DNA of 64,000 nucleotides from Oscheius onirici (taxonomy: Eukaryota; Nematoda; Chromadorea; Rhabditida; Rhabditidae), in the NCBI GenBank assembly GCA_932521025.1, contig OW051473.1:682001-746000 (forward strand). Direction: 5' to 3'. Position 1 is the first letter of the stretch; each line of letters starts with the position of its first letter. Both the position numbers and the translations under genes were made by a program. Positions 20,144 to 33,000 of the stretch are shown here, one piece after another. The notes under the pieces were generated by a model. That model made no database searches and was not told the origin of the DNA. It was given only the letters and a program-made list of their open reading frames with translations.

Positions 20144-21283
20144 GATGGAATACGATCCTGAAGATATGAACTATTTGGGCCGGTGGGTGGGGGAAAGTGA
20201 GAGATCTGATCGCAGCACGCTCGGCGAACGTTTAGCCTGGAGAAAGTTTTAAAGGGTTGAAGATTTGGGAAAAAAGTGACGTGCGACAAGATTTGTAGGC
20301 CCAAAAAGTGACTAAAGCCGATTCAATCTTTACACTACGGTCACGCGGAGGATATCTAGACGCGTGCCACGAAATTGTGGAGTATAAAAAGGTTTCTCGT
20401 GGATTTTTTTTGCGTATGCCGTTGTAATCGAACATGTTCTTTGTTAGGATATTTACTCCATTCAAATATCCCCCCGTCTCATACCATATCCTCTGTCGGT
20501 TTAGGCGTCAATTTCCCTCATCCAAAGTCTGGCTGATATTTCCCGAATTGTGATTTCTCTCCGCTACAAAGCGGTTGTTTCTATTCTTGATAATAAACCT
20601 TTGTCGTATTCTAACGCTTCCATATTCCACAAGCACCGATCGTAACATTCTTGGTTCAATCTATTAAAAAAAATTCACCTAAGAATTCTAATAATTATCC
20701 GCATATTCACTTTCTGCATGTTTGATATCACCAAAATTTCCTTTCCTCAGTTTTCCTAGGTTCACATTATCGGCTGAAGAATCTTGTTGCAAAAGTTCCT
20801 TTTTGCATCTTGCTTTTTCGAACTCTGCCAATCTTCATGCATCATCTTTTCTGCTCATGCTAGTCCATCATGGGCTTGCTCATTTTTCACCTGTCGCTCA
20901 TCTTCTCCCTGCCATTTCTGTCAGTTCCAATTTCCTGCATCTATTTTCAGCATGTCTTCCTGAGATTCACGGCAGTCAATCATGTTGTTGGTCTCTTCTC
21001 CGTAATCTCAATCATCAAGGAGGCAAAAACCCAAAGTCCACTCCTTCCCCTGGGAAATTCTCTCTCTCTCTCTCTCTCTCTGCGGGAACGTGATAAACGA
21101 GGTGCTGCTGAGAGGCAGTATACTCTGGGAGAAAAATTAGGATCTTCTGATTACTCGGCGTCAAAAATTTGAGAACAAGTTAGACTAAAGTTCATTTTGA
21201 CCGAACAAAGTAAATGCTTTGAGACAAGTTATCATATCGTGACCGGTGGTGGATTAGGAATGATTCTTCTTGAAAGGGAAGGC
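20144..21283. other. Intergenic region, no supported gene
   Basis: Overlapping frames at 20722-21172 are hydrophobic by composition only. A TC dinucleotide run lies at about 21059-21079. Confidence 0.4.
21059..21079. repeat. TC microsatellite
   Basis: An uninterrupted run of about ten TC units. Confidence 0.85.
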
Positions 21284-24200
21284 TTATTCCTCCTGCATCA
21301 TTTTGACAAACTCGCTGAAGGTAATCCTTCCGTCACCGTTAGTGTCGGTGGCTTTGAACATGTCGGCAATGGCCTTGCGGTCAGTCAAATCCGTTGTCGT
21401 CGTCAGAATGGCTGCCATCTCTTCTGCAAAATAGCCGTAATAATGCAAATCCCTATTGCGCTCCGAAATCTTTCGAGAAATTCCTAGCGTTCTCGAAATG
21501 TTATGAATATGAACAAAAGATTTGCGTCCGGGGGGAATCGAACCCCCGTCGAATGCTTGGAAGGCATCCATGCTGACCATTACACCACGGACGCTGCTGA
21601 GACCTAGGTCAGTCAGCTGGAGCGATTAGACTGTGCGGACATTAGCTACTAGGTATATCAAGTTTATCCCGTTCACCAGACAGGATCGGAGATATCTTCG
21701 AAGATGGAAGATATCCAAAACGTGGCCGAGTGGTCTAGTGGTATGATTCTCGCTTAGGGTGCGAGAGGTCCCGGGATCGATCCCCGGCTCGGCCCAACTT
21801 TTTACTGTTTCTTAGGCCTCACATCAGAGGCTGCAGATGGAGAGACAGAGAAATGGGTTTAAAACTATGTGTGTACTGACGTTGGTCTTAATGGTCCTTT
21901 TTCTGTTTTCTCTTGCGATTCGCTCTAAACATTTCTTCAACTATATGCACCAAAATAACTGCTTCCTGTAGAAATATTCACTTAAGCTTCTACTCTCCCT
22001 AGGGAAATGAGTGTTGTAACATCACCAATCTACTTCAGCCCACTTTGCTCAAATTGCTTACAATTTTGGGTCCCAGCTTCAAAAATGGAACACTCTCTAT
22101 GCAAAAAGGGCGATGTAACCAGATATGCAAGCGATTTGGTCGCTCCTCTCACAAATGACTTCCGGCATTTGTTTAAACGCTTCAGTGAACCTTGCATAAC
22201 TCTTCCGAATGCACTCAAATCATTTTTGAGAGCTCACATGTTGAAATGTGGAGAAAATTACGATTACCTTCTGTGATGGCGCCATCACCGTCGGTGTCGA
22301 ATCGGTTAAACTGAACTTCCAGTTCATGGAGGGTGGTTCGGTGGATTGGTGGGCTTCTCATGTAGCTTACGAATTCTTCCTTGTTAATTTTTCCAGTCTC
22401 TGAAAGTCCATGTGCTTCATCGGGACGACTCTCAGACCGGAAAAATTGCTCAGAGGTAAGCCCCTGCTCAATGATCAGACCAATTTATGTTTCTCGTTGT
22501 CTGTAGTGCTTCTGTTTGTCAACACACTTTTGGGGTACACTCTCCTATTTCACAAAAAGGACCACGCTTCCTCGTGATGGAAAGATGAAATATGGGCAGT
22601 GTGGGGGTGTAAACAACGTGTCTACCAAGAAAAATATGTCTGAAGCAGACGTGTACTTTCGCTGTCTGCCATGAAACATTTGAAAAAGAAACTTCAGTAA
22701 CAAATACAATTTTTCTTTACTGCCATGTTAAAATTTATCTGTTTTAGGATCACGTCAAGATTAACAACAGTGAGTTAGTCCAGATGTAAGACGTCACGGT
22801 TTTGGTTTGACTGCTAAGCGATACTGTGCGGCATAAGCAAATCCTCATGACTTCGATCAAAATTTGAATTCCCAAAATTTTAACACTTTCAGTGTTCATT
22901 TTGGACAATCCCCGTGTTGTTTCCCTAGCTCTCAAAGGTTGCCTCTTCACCTTATTCATGCAGTCCGCCTAGAAAATTCAAGGCGCCTGAAAAAGCTCGC
23001 GGAATTCTTTTCTTTTTAAGCTAGCTATTTTTGGAGAGAACCCATCTTCTGAACAAGGGCCCAACTAATTGAACCTCTAGCACATTAGTCCTATTTTTAG
23101 TAGTTGCCTTTCTTTCCGTCAGTGAGTCCCGTCTGTTATTCTCTCCCCCGAGAACAGAGGGCCACAAGAAGGCGCATTAATAAAGTTAGGAGGCAGAGAT
23201 TTGCTAATCCCCTGTGGAGTTGGCCGTTTCTTTCCCACCTTCGATCCCATCCATCATTAAGGCAGTGAGAGGGAAAGATCGCCTGCCAGGCTTCCGGAAC
23301 ACATCTGCAGCTACAGATGTACTAATAGGAACGGCCGTCGTAGTCTTTGACCCAGTGCGCGGCACAAGTCATGTGCCAATATACACAAAGACCACTATAC
23401 TAATAGCTAAATGGCTGCAGGAAGCTTAAAACCATCTGAGCTGACACTTTGTTACGAAAGACTGAAAAAGAATCAAAAAAAGTTTTAACTGTAACTACAA
23501 AAGTATCAAAAAGCTTACGACACCCGGGATTCCCAAGCCGTCTCCGATCCAAGTACTAACCGGGCCCAACGTTGCTTGACTTGCCAGATCGGACGGGATG
23601 GCGTACTTTCAACGTGGTGTGGCCGTAAGCGAACGGGTCGTATTCCCTATGCCTGATATTTTCCGAGTCTCTCCACTGTTAGAGGCAGAGATTTCGTTTT
23701 CACAGTTTGATAAAAAAACATTTTGAAACTATATATAAACCTAGCTTTGTGCTAATGAAAAATTTGTATAGAGCCTTCTGGTGATAAACCCGTAATGGAG
23801 CACACAGACTGATAAAAAGATATACTTACTGTCCAGATCCATTTCTTGGAAGATAAAGTCCAATTCAACCCGGGTCGGCTCAACGTTGATTGTTCGCAAA
23901 AGAGCTGCAATCTCGTTGCGTGAAAGACGGCCATCTTTGTCGACGTCCAGAAGATCGAAAGTCTCGGAAAGTTCTGCAAAATACAACATTTTCATGTTTT
24001 TCATGCTCTTTGAAACACTCTGTCACTTTTTTTAGTTAAGATGTCAACGCCATCTGGACTGAACCTAATAGAAAGATGCAATCGAGCGAGAGGCATGATT
24101 GCGAGTAAGGAAGGCGACTTTGAGGGTGTCTAGAGGAATTGAAACGAAAAGTTTTTTTGCAGAAATGCCGATGTAAAATTTTATACTTTGCCGTCACATT

Positions 24201-26820
24201 TTGAATTTTGATCTTTCTCTTGCAATCACAATAAAATCATTCAAAGCTCTGCATAATCAATTGTGTATCCCCGAAAAATTTCTTGGTCTCTAGGCGTATA
24301 TTGCGTTTACAAAACAGCGTCGTTAAAGAAGTCGTATAAATTCAAATGTCTGATATTTATCATATATGGGAGGGCCTCAACGACAAGTGGAAAGAACCGA
24401 AAACGTTCGAAAAGTTATTTGACATGACTCCTAAATTGAATTTCAGCTCATTTTGAAGCCTGAAGAAGGAGAGAAGCTCATTTCCGATGGATAATGCAAA
24501 AACGCTTAGCTTGATTTTTTAGACTCTCTGAGAAAGTCATTTCTCTTCTCAACCCCAAAAAGAACCAAATTTGTGGGCTTCAGCTCTGGGATTTCCCTTG
24601 TCACAACCAAATCGGGACCCGCAGTCTGCACCCGCCAGCAGACGAACCAGTGTCGCTAATTATGGCGTTGGCAACATTTTGTTACTGCAGCTCCGAGCTT
24701 GGATATTGCGCAGGACAACAATTCAAACGTTCTTTGGAAGTATATGCAGTCTCTGGTCTTCTTGGTGGAAGCAAGGACAATAGACTAGAGCAACTCGAGT
24801 GACGAAGGTTTTAACACAATGACCTATGCAAATGACGATATGGAACGAACAGACCAATTTTCTAGAGTTGTCTGAAACCTTGGAACAAGGCTACACCTCT
24901 AACTTGATATCCAATTAAACAAATGATTTTCAAATTTTCTAACTTTGTCACACAGTTACTTAAAACATAAAGCAACTATTAAGATTTTTCAATGCTTATA
25001 TCCCTTACTTCTCTGACAAATTTCAGCCTGTGTGCCACTATTCTTATTGAAAAGCACAAGAAACCGTAATGGTTGTAAAGAAACACGACAGTTTTGCTGC
25101 AAGCTTCTGTATACACTTAACGTGTGGTTTGAAAATATGAAGTACGAATTTTTTCTAGATTTCATGCTCCAATCAACTGTTTCAACAAATTTGGCGTTTT
25201 TAAAGCGTTTACTCAAACTGGCTCACAATGTCATATCGAACAGAATCTACCATAAAACGGTCGCATAAAACTCACGAGAATCATTGAGCACATATCGTTG
25301 GCAAATAATATTTTCCTTCACATGTTCCTCGTGTTCATGTGGATTAACAAGTATAGCCATTTTGGTTTAGTAAAAAAGTGACGGTTAAGCAGCTAGAATA
25401 TACAGAAGGAAGGAAGCACCAGCGGTTTAGGCAGAAGCTGTGAGGACACGGGGCGGAGTCTGCACTTTGATTGAGCCGCCTCTGCTCCCCCTCCCTCCCT
25501 CTCTCGGCCCCGTGGAGCGAGATAAACAGTGAAACAACACTTTGCAACAATTGTTTGACTCTTTGAATCTATTGGCTTCTTGCTGAACATAGGCCGCAGT
25601 GAACTTTGAGGTAAACTAAAAAAGAGACTAGCTGTTTCCTGGGCGTTCCGCATCCCACGCATTAGCAGGACATGGTAGAAATTATAGTTTTCAAGTCCAT
25701 GTCAGAAAATTCAAAAAGCTTGCGACACCCGGGATTCCCAAGCCGTCTCCGATCCAAGTACTAACCGGGCCCAACGTTGCTTGACTTGCCAGATCGGACG
25801 GGATGGCGTACTTTCAACGTGGTGTGGCCGTAAGCAAACGAATCTTATTCCCAATGACTGAAGTCACATTTTTGCCTATAAAGTCGATCTGACGCCAGAT
25901 TTCGAAAGTGTGGATAGGGGTCAACTATTCTTCCGAATTTTTCTCGGACGAATAGTTGCAGACTCGGACGACTAGTTGCAAACGCGGACACCGAGTTGCA
26001 AGCACGTTTTGGAGTTTTATCGCATAATTCACTACGGAAAAGGTCAATTTCTGGCTAAAAATTATCTGTATACTTCTAGTGATAGCCTAAGCATTTAAAA
26101 ATGGATCTTCTCTCTCGTTTCGGGCGAAGGTTTGGCACGGGAAACAGTTTTGCTGTCAATAATTTTACCTTTATTGTATCTTATGTTAAATATGTGGATA
26201 TGTGTGGATATGCCTATTCGCGGAGAAATAACGTTGGCTGTAAGCCAACTTAAAAGACGTAAAGGGTAGAACAAACTTGTTTGACAAACGTGAAGAGAGA
26301 GAAAATATCGTCATACTTTTTTATCTTTTTAATATACAGCATCGAGCGAGCTGATCGCGCAAAGTTTAACTGTTCTCTTCTCTTCAGGTACCTTCCCAAC
26401 GGATACGGTAAAATTGCCGTTCTGCAGATCCTCAAAAGTCTCACGAGTTTGCAAAGCTAGACATAAGGCCGCTGAATTGCAATAAATTGTAATGAGATTT
26501 CAGGGTTGGCTCCAAGCTTTATGGGAAAACGTCTGCACCGCCAAAATTTAAATTGAAAGAAACTTCTGAGAGGAATGTATCGAAGATGAATAAACAGACT
26601 CCATTAGTTTCACTTTGCTTTAAGCCATATCCCATGGTGTATAAATACCAAGTGTTTTTCGGTTTTTTTTGTTTCAGCCATAACTATGTTAGCTCGACCA
26701 ATTTATTCGACTATCCACAGACCAATTAATTTAATTTGCAAGAGATCCCGCTGCCAAACATAATCGTCTTTTGTGTTCGTAATTCAAAAACGACTTACGC
26801 TTGTCGTCCATGACTGCCAT
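21284..26820 (-). CDS. Calmodulin-like protein with four EF hands
   Basis: Exons 26799-26820, 23830-23973, 22268-22399 and 21284-21423 join in phase 1 to give 145 residues, close to the length of calmodulin. The four Ca-binding loops are DVDKDGRLSRNE, DLDKTGKINKEE (split across the exon 2/3 junction), DTDGDGAITEEE (split across the exon 3/4 junction) and DTNGDGRITFSE. All have Asp at loop position 1 and Glu at 12, so all four should bind Ca2+. The paired-EF arrangement and short N-terminus fit a Ca2+ sensor of the calmodulin/troponin C group, but the sequence is too diverged to be calmodulin itself. The ATG at 26818-26820 follows TTTTTCAGGAG, a likely trans-splice acceptor. Introns are long (844, 1430 and 2825 nt) and hold two tRNA genes and two 5S genes. 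Confidence 0.88.
21524..21594 (-). tRNA. tRNA-Gly (anticodon TCC)
   Basis: On the minus strand the 71-nt sequence starts GCGTCCGTGGTGTAATGGTC and ends CCCCCGGACGC. The anticodon loop CTTCCAA gives TCC and the T arm is CGGGGGTTCGATTCCCCCC. It is nested in the last intron of the calmodulin-like gene, on the same strand. Confidence 0.93.
21724..21795 (+). tRNA. tRNA-Pro (anticodon AGG)
   Basis: 72 nt: acceptor GGCCGAG pairs with CTCGGCC, the D arm is TGGTCTAGTGGTATGA, the anticodon loop TTAGGGT gives AGG and the T arm is CCCGGGATCGATCCCCGG. T5 follows. It lies 130 bp from the tRNA-Gly in the same intron, on the opposite strand. Confidence 0.94.
23513..23630 (-). rRNA. 5S rRNA gene, copy 1
   Basis: 118 nt, starting GCTTACGGCCACACCACG and ending GGGTGTCGTAAGC on the minus strand, followed by T5. 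It matches the nematode 5S pattern (CCATCCCGTCCGATCTGG...TACTTGGATCGGAGACGG) and can serve as the consensus copy of this window. The upstream element AGGGAATA ends 10 nt before it. It lies in intron 2 of the calmodulin-like gene. Confidence 0.93.
25718..25835 (-). rRNA. 5S rRNA gene, copy 2
   Basis: 118 nt, identical in layout to copy 1. The 3' end reads GTGTCGCAAGC, one change that weakens the terminal stem. T5 follows, and TGGGAATA lies exactly 10 nt upstream. It is in intron 1 of the calmodulin-like gene, same strand. Confidence 0.9.
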
Positions 26821-28170
26821 CTCCTGAAAAATTACTTGTTGAACAGTCGGTGATTCAGAGAGACGAGAAGAATTACACGGGAATTAACTCTCGACGAGGT
26901 CGTTCCGCAACAACTTTACAGGGGTCTGTCCTTGAATTTCAGAGACAGAAAGATGGACAAAATTACGGCCAATCTTACCAAATGAAAAGATTGTAAAATA
27001 TGATATGTGTTAAAAAAGCGGAAGTGAAATGAAGGGCAAAATGATAACCGGACTGTAGGGCGGTTTAACAATTTATTGCGCGTGTAGGCTATTATGTGAA
27101 GTCAAGGTTGCGAATCTACGTCTGTGTATGACATAGTAAACACTTTTGAGGATTTCGTGGAACTTGTCAGATGCTTTTCTTTTGAGTTTCGGTATACAAC
27201 TCAAAAAGTCAACATAGCAAAGTATTTTAACGTGTAGAGATATCCTTATTTACTACTATTTAGTAATTTTAAAGCTTGGACAAATCTGAACGGTTCAAGA
27301 CCTATCACCTAAACAGAATACGCGGCTCTTAAAGAGTTAAGACAAATTGTGAACAAGTTTTATATACCGCAACGAAAAAGGGCGCAGTTTTGAACCAACA
27401 GTTTTGGATAACTTGTAATACCATAAGGGAGGCACCGGCTAACTAATCGAATAAATACTGTAAGGCAAAAAGTCAAAGCACAACGTGAGTGATTCACAGA
27501 ATCCGAAGATGTACTTGGGGAGAAAGAAAAATCTCGTGTTTTTCGAGAAGTGATGTTCGGAATTTGCACTTTATAATGAACCGCTGACCGATTCCTCCTA
27601 TTAAAAGGACTTCAAAGAAAAACAGGAAAGTTTCGACATGTGGTCGATGATGACGAAGGGACTCCACCCAGGTGAGTTTGCGACAAAGAAGGTCAGTCAG
27701 CAGGGGACTCGAAATTGGGGCTAAAATAGTTGGAGATCGACGAGAGGAAGACTGATGATGGTAGGTCGAAAATATGCATTTCAGATTTCTTACGCTTTGT
27801 TCTGAGTACGTTTAATATCTTTGCAAAACGGAGTTTAATCTCACAACGCTAATAATATAATACAAAAAGCTTACGACACCCGGGATTCCCAAGCCGTCTC
27901 CGATCCAAGTACTAACCGGGCCCAACGTTGCTTGACTTGCCAGATCGGACGGGATGGCGTACTTTCAACGTGGTATGGCCGTAAGCGAACGCTCTTCATT
28001 CCCCCAGCGCGATGCTTTGCCTTGCAATTTGTTTGATCTGTGAACACGACAGAGCCGCACAACTGTCCAGCATCGATAGAAAAAGCACGGGTTAATCCCA
28101 GAGTATCAAGGATATATTGGGCTCCAAGCCAGACTACGTGTCTCTTACAGTTTTCTAGGTTTTAAACGGG
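26821..28170. other. Intergenic region between divergent genes, with one 5S gene
   Basis: Apart from the 5S copy at 27869-27986 I see no gene or repeat. It probably holds the promoter of the calmodulin-like gene. Confidence 0.4.
27869..27986 (-). rRNA. 5S rRNA gene, copy 3
   Basis: 118 nt with one visible change from the consensus near the 5' end (GGCCATACCACG). T5 follows the 3' end. The upstream element is GGGGAATG, again spaced by 10 nt. Confidence 0.9.
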
Positions 28171-30026
28171 ATGATAACAACAGTCTTCAATAAACAACTT
28201 TTGTTCCAATCGCCGTGTTCAAGAGCAGGGCGTCGGAGAGAATATCTGACGAAAATGACTAACTGTCGGCCGCCCAGGCAAAACAAAAGGCCATCGGCAA
28301 ATCTTTACGGAACAGAGACGATTCTGAAGACCGACAAATCGACTTCCCCTGTTTCTTGGTATCGTTTTTAGATCATTAATTTTGTGAGTTTAGTTTTCTC
28401 AGTCGCAAGAGAGACGATCTTGCAGCTGGTACAGCTGCATGGATTTTGGGCAGATGCAAAATTGAGCACACTTCACATCTACAGGACAAGGAGACACTTG
28501 TGAGCGGTTTTCAGAAGTAAGTTCAATGTGTTTTAATTCTTTTTTGGCCAATGTGCTGCGAAAGCGCGGTAATGTTTACCCTGTTATTTCTCTTTTCCAG
28601 TATTTTTATTTATTTTGTGGTAATTTGTATTTTATTATTTATTTTGAAAGCAAACATTACGCATTTTACTATGTGGCTTTGTACTTTTTAGAAAGCTGTA
28701 CTCAAAATGCATTCAATGATTACAAAAATAAGAGCGTATAAAAGAGTTCCAACAAACTGTAGATCAAATGTCGCTAGATACTGTTCGTGTACCTGATGTT
28801 TTGTGAATTCGTGCTCATAATCTTCAAAACTACTAACTATTTAATATTTTAGACCTATTTCAACTTATTTTTGACATTACAACGGATTATTCAAGGTTGA
28901 AACATTTTAATCTATTTCCTCCAAAATTCCTGGCTGAATAGACTAAACGCGCAACTACGTACACCGCTTATATTAAAAAAGCATGAAATCATAGAGAAAT
29001 CAATGTATGTTCTTAACTTTTATTTTTGTAAAATATATTTCAAACATTTTTGAGCCGATAAAACAACGTCCTTTCATTGGCTTAACGTTTTCCATGGAGC
29101 TACTGACTACAGTATTGCAGGCCATGACGTCCGAGCGAAAATTGTCTGCATCCTGCCTTTGAATACCTGCGACTCTGTTTCAAATAACATTCCATCTTAT
29201 TTTATGTTCTCGTATGTATTTTCTTGTTTCAGATGATAAATTTCGTTGATGTGCCATCTATGCAGCTCCTGCGAACAAATAACTGTCTTCTATAGGATGC
29301 AATGAGAATTCACGGTACGTGCTGCTAGTTTTTCTTTTAATCTTCGTTTTTGACCATTTTTTTTGTTCTAGATTGCTTTCGATGACTTCTGAAACTGGGC
29401 GTGAAAAGGACAATTAAGTTTGACGTTAAACAGCATCGAAGGAAGAAACAATATGATATTTGTGTAAGTTCCCGTTATTTTTCATTTTTTCACTTTCCAA
29501 GTACGAGTTTGTCCCTGGTTTCTAACTTTTGAAAAATAAACATGTGAGCCTTGCCTAGAAACCTTTTTGTACCACCCGGAGGCCTATGAACGAAATGCAC
29601 TGTAAGATATGCGAACGTTCTTCTTGCAACAGTCTCCAAGTCTAGTTAATGAAACGATGAACAGCTCATTGACGAGACACCAGCAATATAACCATTTTTG
29701 TTAGCCGGCAAAACAAACAGAAATTAAAACTGATTAATCGCGGAAACCCTGGCTTGAACGGAAGATATACCATTTAACAGCATTTGACGTGTAAGCTTAG
29801 AATGCGAAAAATCATGGCATCGAGAGAATTAAAGCTCGTTATGTTTCATTTTTCATCAAAATTTCGCTTTATTTGCAGATTGCTGTGCTGCTCTGACCAC
29901 CAGAGGCGAGATCTGTCATCGCGCCGTGTGACAGCCAGGACGAGGAGAGAGAGAGGCGAAGAAACAGCTCGACCGGACAATGAGACTGACAAAGCGCAGG
30001 TTCAAGCGCTGTTGGAGACGCTTTAA
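28171..30026 (+). CDS. Candidate three-exon coding segment upstream of the myosin-like gene
   Basis: Exons 28171-28358, 28403-28516 and 29879-30026 join in phase 2 to an open frame of about 150 residues ending at TAA 30024-30026. The first ATG follows a TTTTCTAG acceptor at 28158. The product is polar and charged (RPPRQNKRPSANLYG, ARTRRERGEETARPDNETDK, AQVQALLETL) with coiled-coil potential at its end. It may be a separate gene, or it may be the true N-terminus of the myosin-like gene, with the frame lost at the 30026 junction. The third exon overlaps the start of my myosin model in another frame, so both cannot be right as drawn. Confidence 0.3.
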
Positions 30027-33000
30027 GTTAGTCGCTCCCCCTTTTTCCATTTTGACCGATTTTGCTATCTTGTCCGCTAATCTCATGCTGTTCACTCCCG
30101 CCGTTTTTGAGAATAAGCATCACGAAACCGCGGCAATTTGCCTGACCCACATTGTTTTCCTCTGTGGACTACCAATTTTCAAAGTGACAGGGTTATGTAA
30201 TAGGATCCGGCATTGCGCAGTTCTGATCCCACTTTTTACTGTCCAGATGTTCTCCAGCTGCGCCGACAGTACTTTTTTGTCCCGACCCGGCCGTTTCCGA
30301 GCATATTGATTCTTGCCCATCCTTTTTGCGTTTCAACTTATCCTGTTCCCATGCTGACTAACGATGACTAGTCCCCCTTCGTAGGCTTGTTTGAACTGAC
30401 AGGTTTGTTTATGAAAGAAAACTATAGTAGAAAACTCACTCCCCTTTGTGAATCTTTTTTTGGCTTTTACAATGATCTCTAGAATCTGGCTTGGCAAATG
30501 GATATGATTGTGGCTGTGGCCAGAATTTGTAAGACAGCATTTACACTCCAAAAATACCCTTGTCGGCCTTTCAACTCATTCCCTTCATGTAGAGAGAACA
30601 TTTGATAAAAAACGCATGAGAATTTTTAGAAATTTTTTAGAAAGAGAGTCTTTTGAGAATGACTGAAAACTGTCTTGCATCTTGAATAATTTAAATAGTC
30701 TAAAGCATTTAAAACTTTTGTTTCCAGCTGTTTCAACCCACTATTGTGCATTCAAACGCATTCAATCGCTCCCACTTTTTATTGAAACAACGCATCTTTC
30801 TCTCAAAAGACCATTTCAGAGGCTCCTGCAAAAGGATGTGGCGGAGTCAAACTCTGCCACGGCCACGGCCCGTCGACGGACCTCCTCTTCCTCCAAGAAA
30901 GTGAGTCAGCGTTTCTGTTCGTTTTTGGAGCTTGAATTTTCAGCGCTGCGAGCACCCTTTCGCGCAATCGAGAGGTTGATGTCCAAAGGCTGCGCGAGGA
31001 TATTGACACGGTAAATCAACAGCTCGACACACAAAGAACATAGGCGTATTTTTAGCTTTCAAGGCAGCTAAGGATGGTCAGGGCTCAACTAAGCGGAGAA
31101 CTAAGTTCTCGGGATATCCGGTCGCGTTCCCACAGGGACCATTCTCCAGATTCGCGTCTTTCTACGACACTGTTCTCGCCAGTCTCGGCTCGTGATACAC
31201 CAACACCCCTTCCCACGAGAAGCATGATCATTCCGGGTGAGTTATTAAAAAGATATTTTTATGCCTCGAGTGGGCTAAATTTGGGGCAAAATCCAGAAAA
31301 ACAAGCAGACGTGGTTCCTTGGGGACATCTGCCCCCAGCGTGGATATATTCATTTTTGTCAACAAGGCTCTTGGACCCGAAACTTGAGGACAATAACTTG
31401 TTTGTTGCTTCTGATGCGCTTCTGACAGATGAGATTTTTCAAAAGGGGTGGTTCTGCGACGTCTTTTTGAACATTGTTGTCTAAGTCGCCGTTTGACAAT
31501 GCTGTACATCCCGAGAATGGTCTCCATGAGCGTGGTCTACAGAGGTAGGCTCTTTCTTTGTTCGTAAAAAATTTGCTAAAGCAAACCAGGACTTGTTTTC
31601 AAAATCCTGTCTGTTTGTTCAAAAATTGTAGTATAGCATGAGATTTTCCTATAAACCACAAAAAACAATGGGGGCGGCCAAACAGATTTTATTAAGTAGG
31701 CAGCTAGCACACCTTTTGATGTTTAGTTTTGTGAAAAGTTTGTTCAACTTCAAGGGTTAGTTATACTGAAGTTTTTTTTACAAAGGCTACTGCTTTGTGC
31801 AAACTTTTGATTGCTCTGCTCTTATAACAAATGAATAAAATTGCTGGTTTTGACCGTAAAACTATCTTCACATTGTTCTGTTAATGAACATACTAAGCCT
31901 AAACAATCTCTTCAATTGCATCTACAATTCAGTGAGCATTGGACCATGAGTGCGGCAATTTTAGCTGATTGCGCAGAAGAACAGAAGAACTCTTTTTTTC
32001 TCGGATTAGATTATGGATAGACCTTTTTTCTCGCCAATGCCTTCCAGCCAGTAGTTTTCCTACGCTTTCTTCTCACACCGAGAAGTTCACATTTTATTGG
32101 TAACCCGATGCTTTGAAGCGTATATCCGCCCATCGTTTAAAAAGTTGATTTTTCAGACTTTATCTCACCAAAACAAGCATTACGTTTTTTGATGAATTAT
32201 TAACCCCGTATATTTTGTAACATTTAACTTGTAAAACCTGATGTATCAAAAGTAAAATTACCCAAAATTTTCTTATTAAGAGAATGGGATTCAAAATGGG
32301 TTCATTGCATAGACTTTTAATTGTTGAAGCGTTCTTTCTGATTGTGTTTTCGTCCCGCCTCAAAATGAGAAAAATGGCTGCATTTGGAGACCATGGGTCA
32401 ACTTCTCTCACTTACAGAATCTCCTCCGGCTTCGAGAAACAGCACCATGAGACGACATTCCTGCTTTCCTGGCACAAAGGAATATTATCAACCTTCAACT
32501 ATCAGCATGTGAGCTTTCACTGTTTTTCCTCTTATATTTTTTTCCGTTGCAGGATGTCAGTAACCGTACCGTCTGCATCTATCATGGTACCAAGAGTCAA
32601 GCGCCGGGAAACCTTTACCAAAGCTGACAACAAGCCCCAGTACAGAAGGTCAAGCCTCGGACCTACACGACTACCTGCCAGTGGTAAGTGAACCGTTTTT
32701 GCATTTGATCGAAAAAGGAGGTCTTTTCTTGTAAATCATTGACCATGGTTTGCATCAGTTTGTTTTGGTTTTGGAGAAGGAAATTGGAGTGTGAAACGGG
32801 AGGAAAGAACAGGAAATGAGAGCACAATGTGAGTTAGGACCAAGCTATCCATATTTTGAAAAGTTAACGTTTTAGTTTTCGTCATATGTTTTTATCCATA
32901 AAAAATAACGTTTTAGTTTTTTTTCATGGTCTAGTGATTTGAAGGTTTGTTTTTCAAACCGTTTTGATTTATTAATTCAGTAGTGAGAAGTTATCCGACA

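Noticed and set aside
20722-21172. Overlapping hydrophobic frames suggesting a membrane protein
   Set aside because: Low-complexity TC-rich DNA produces Leu/Ser/Phe runs in several frames; no splice context.
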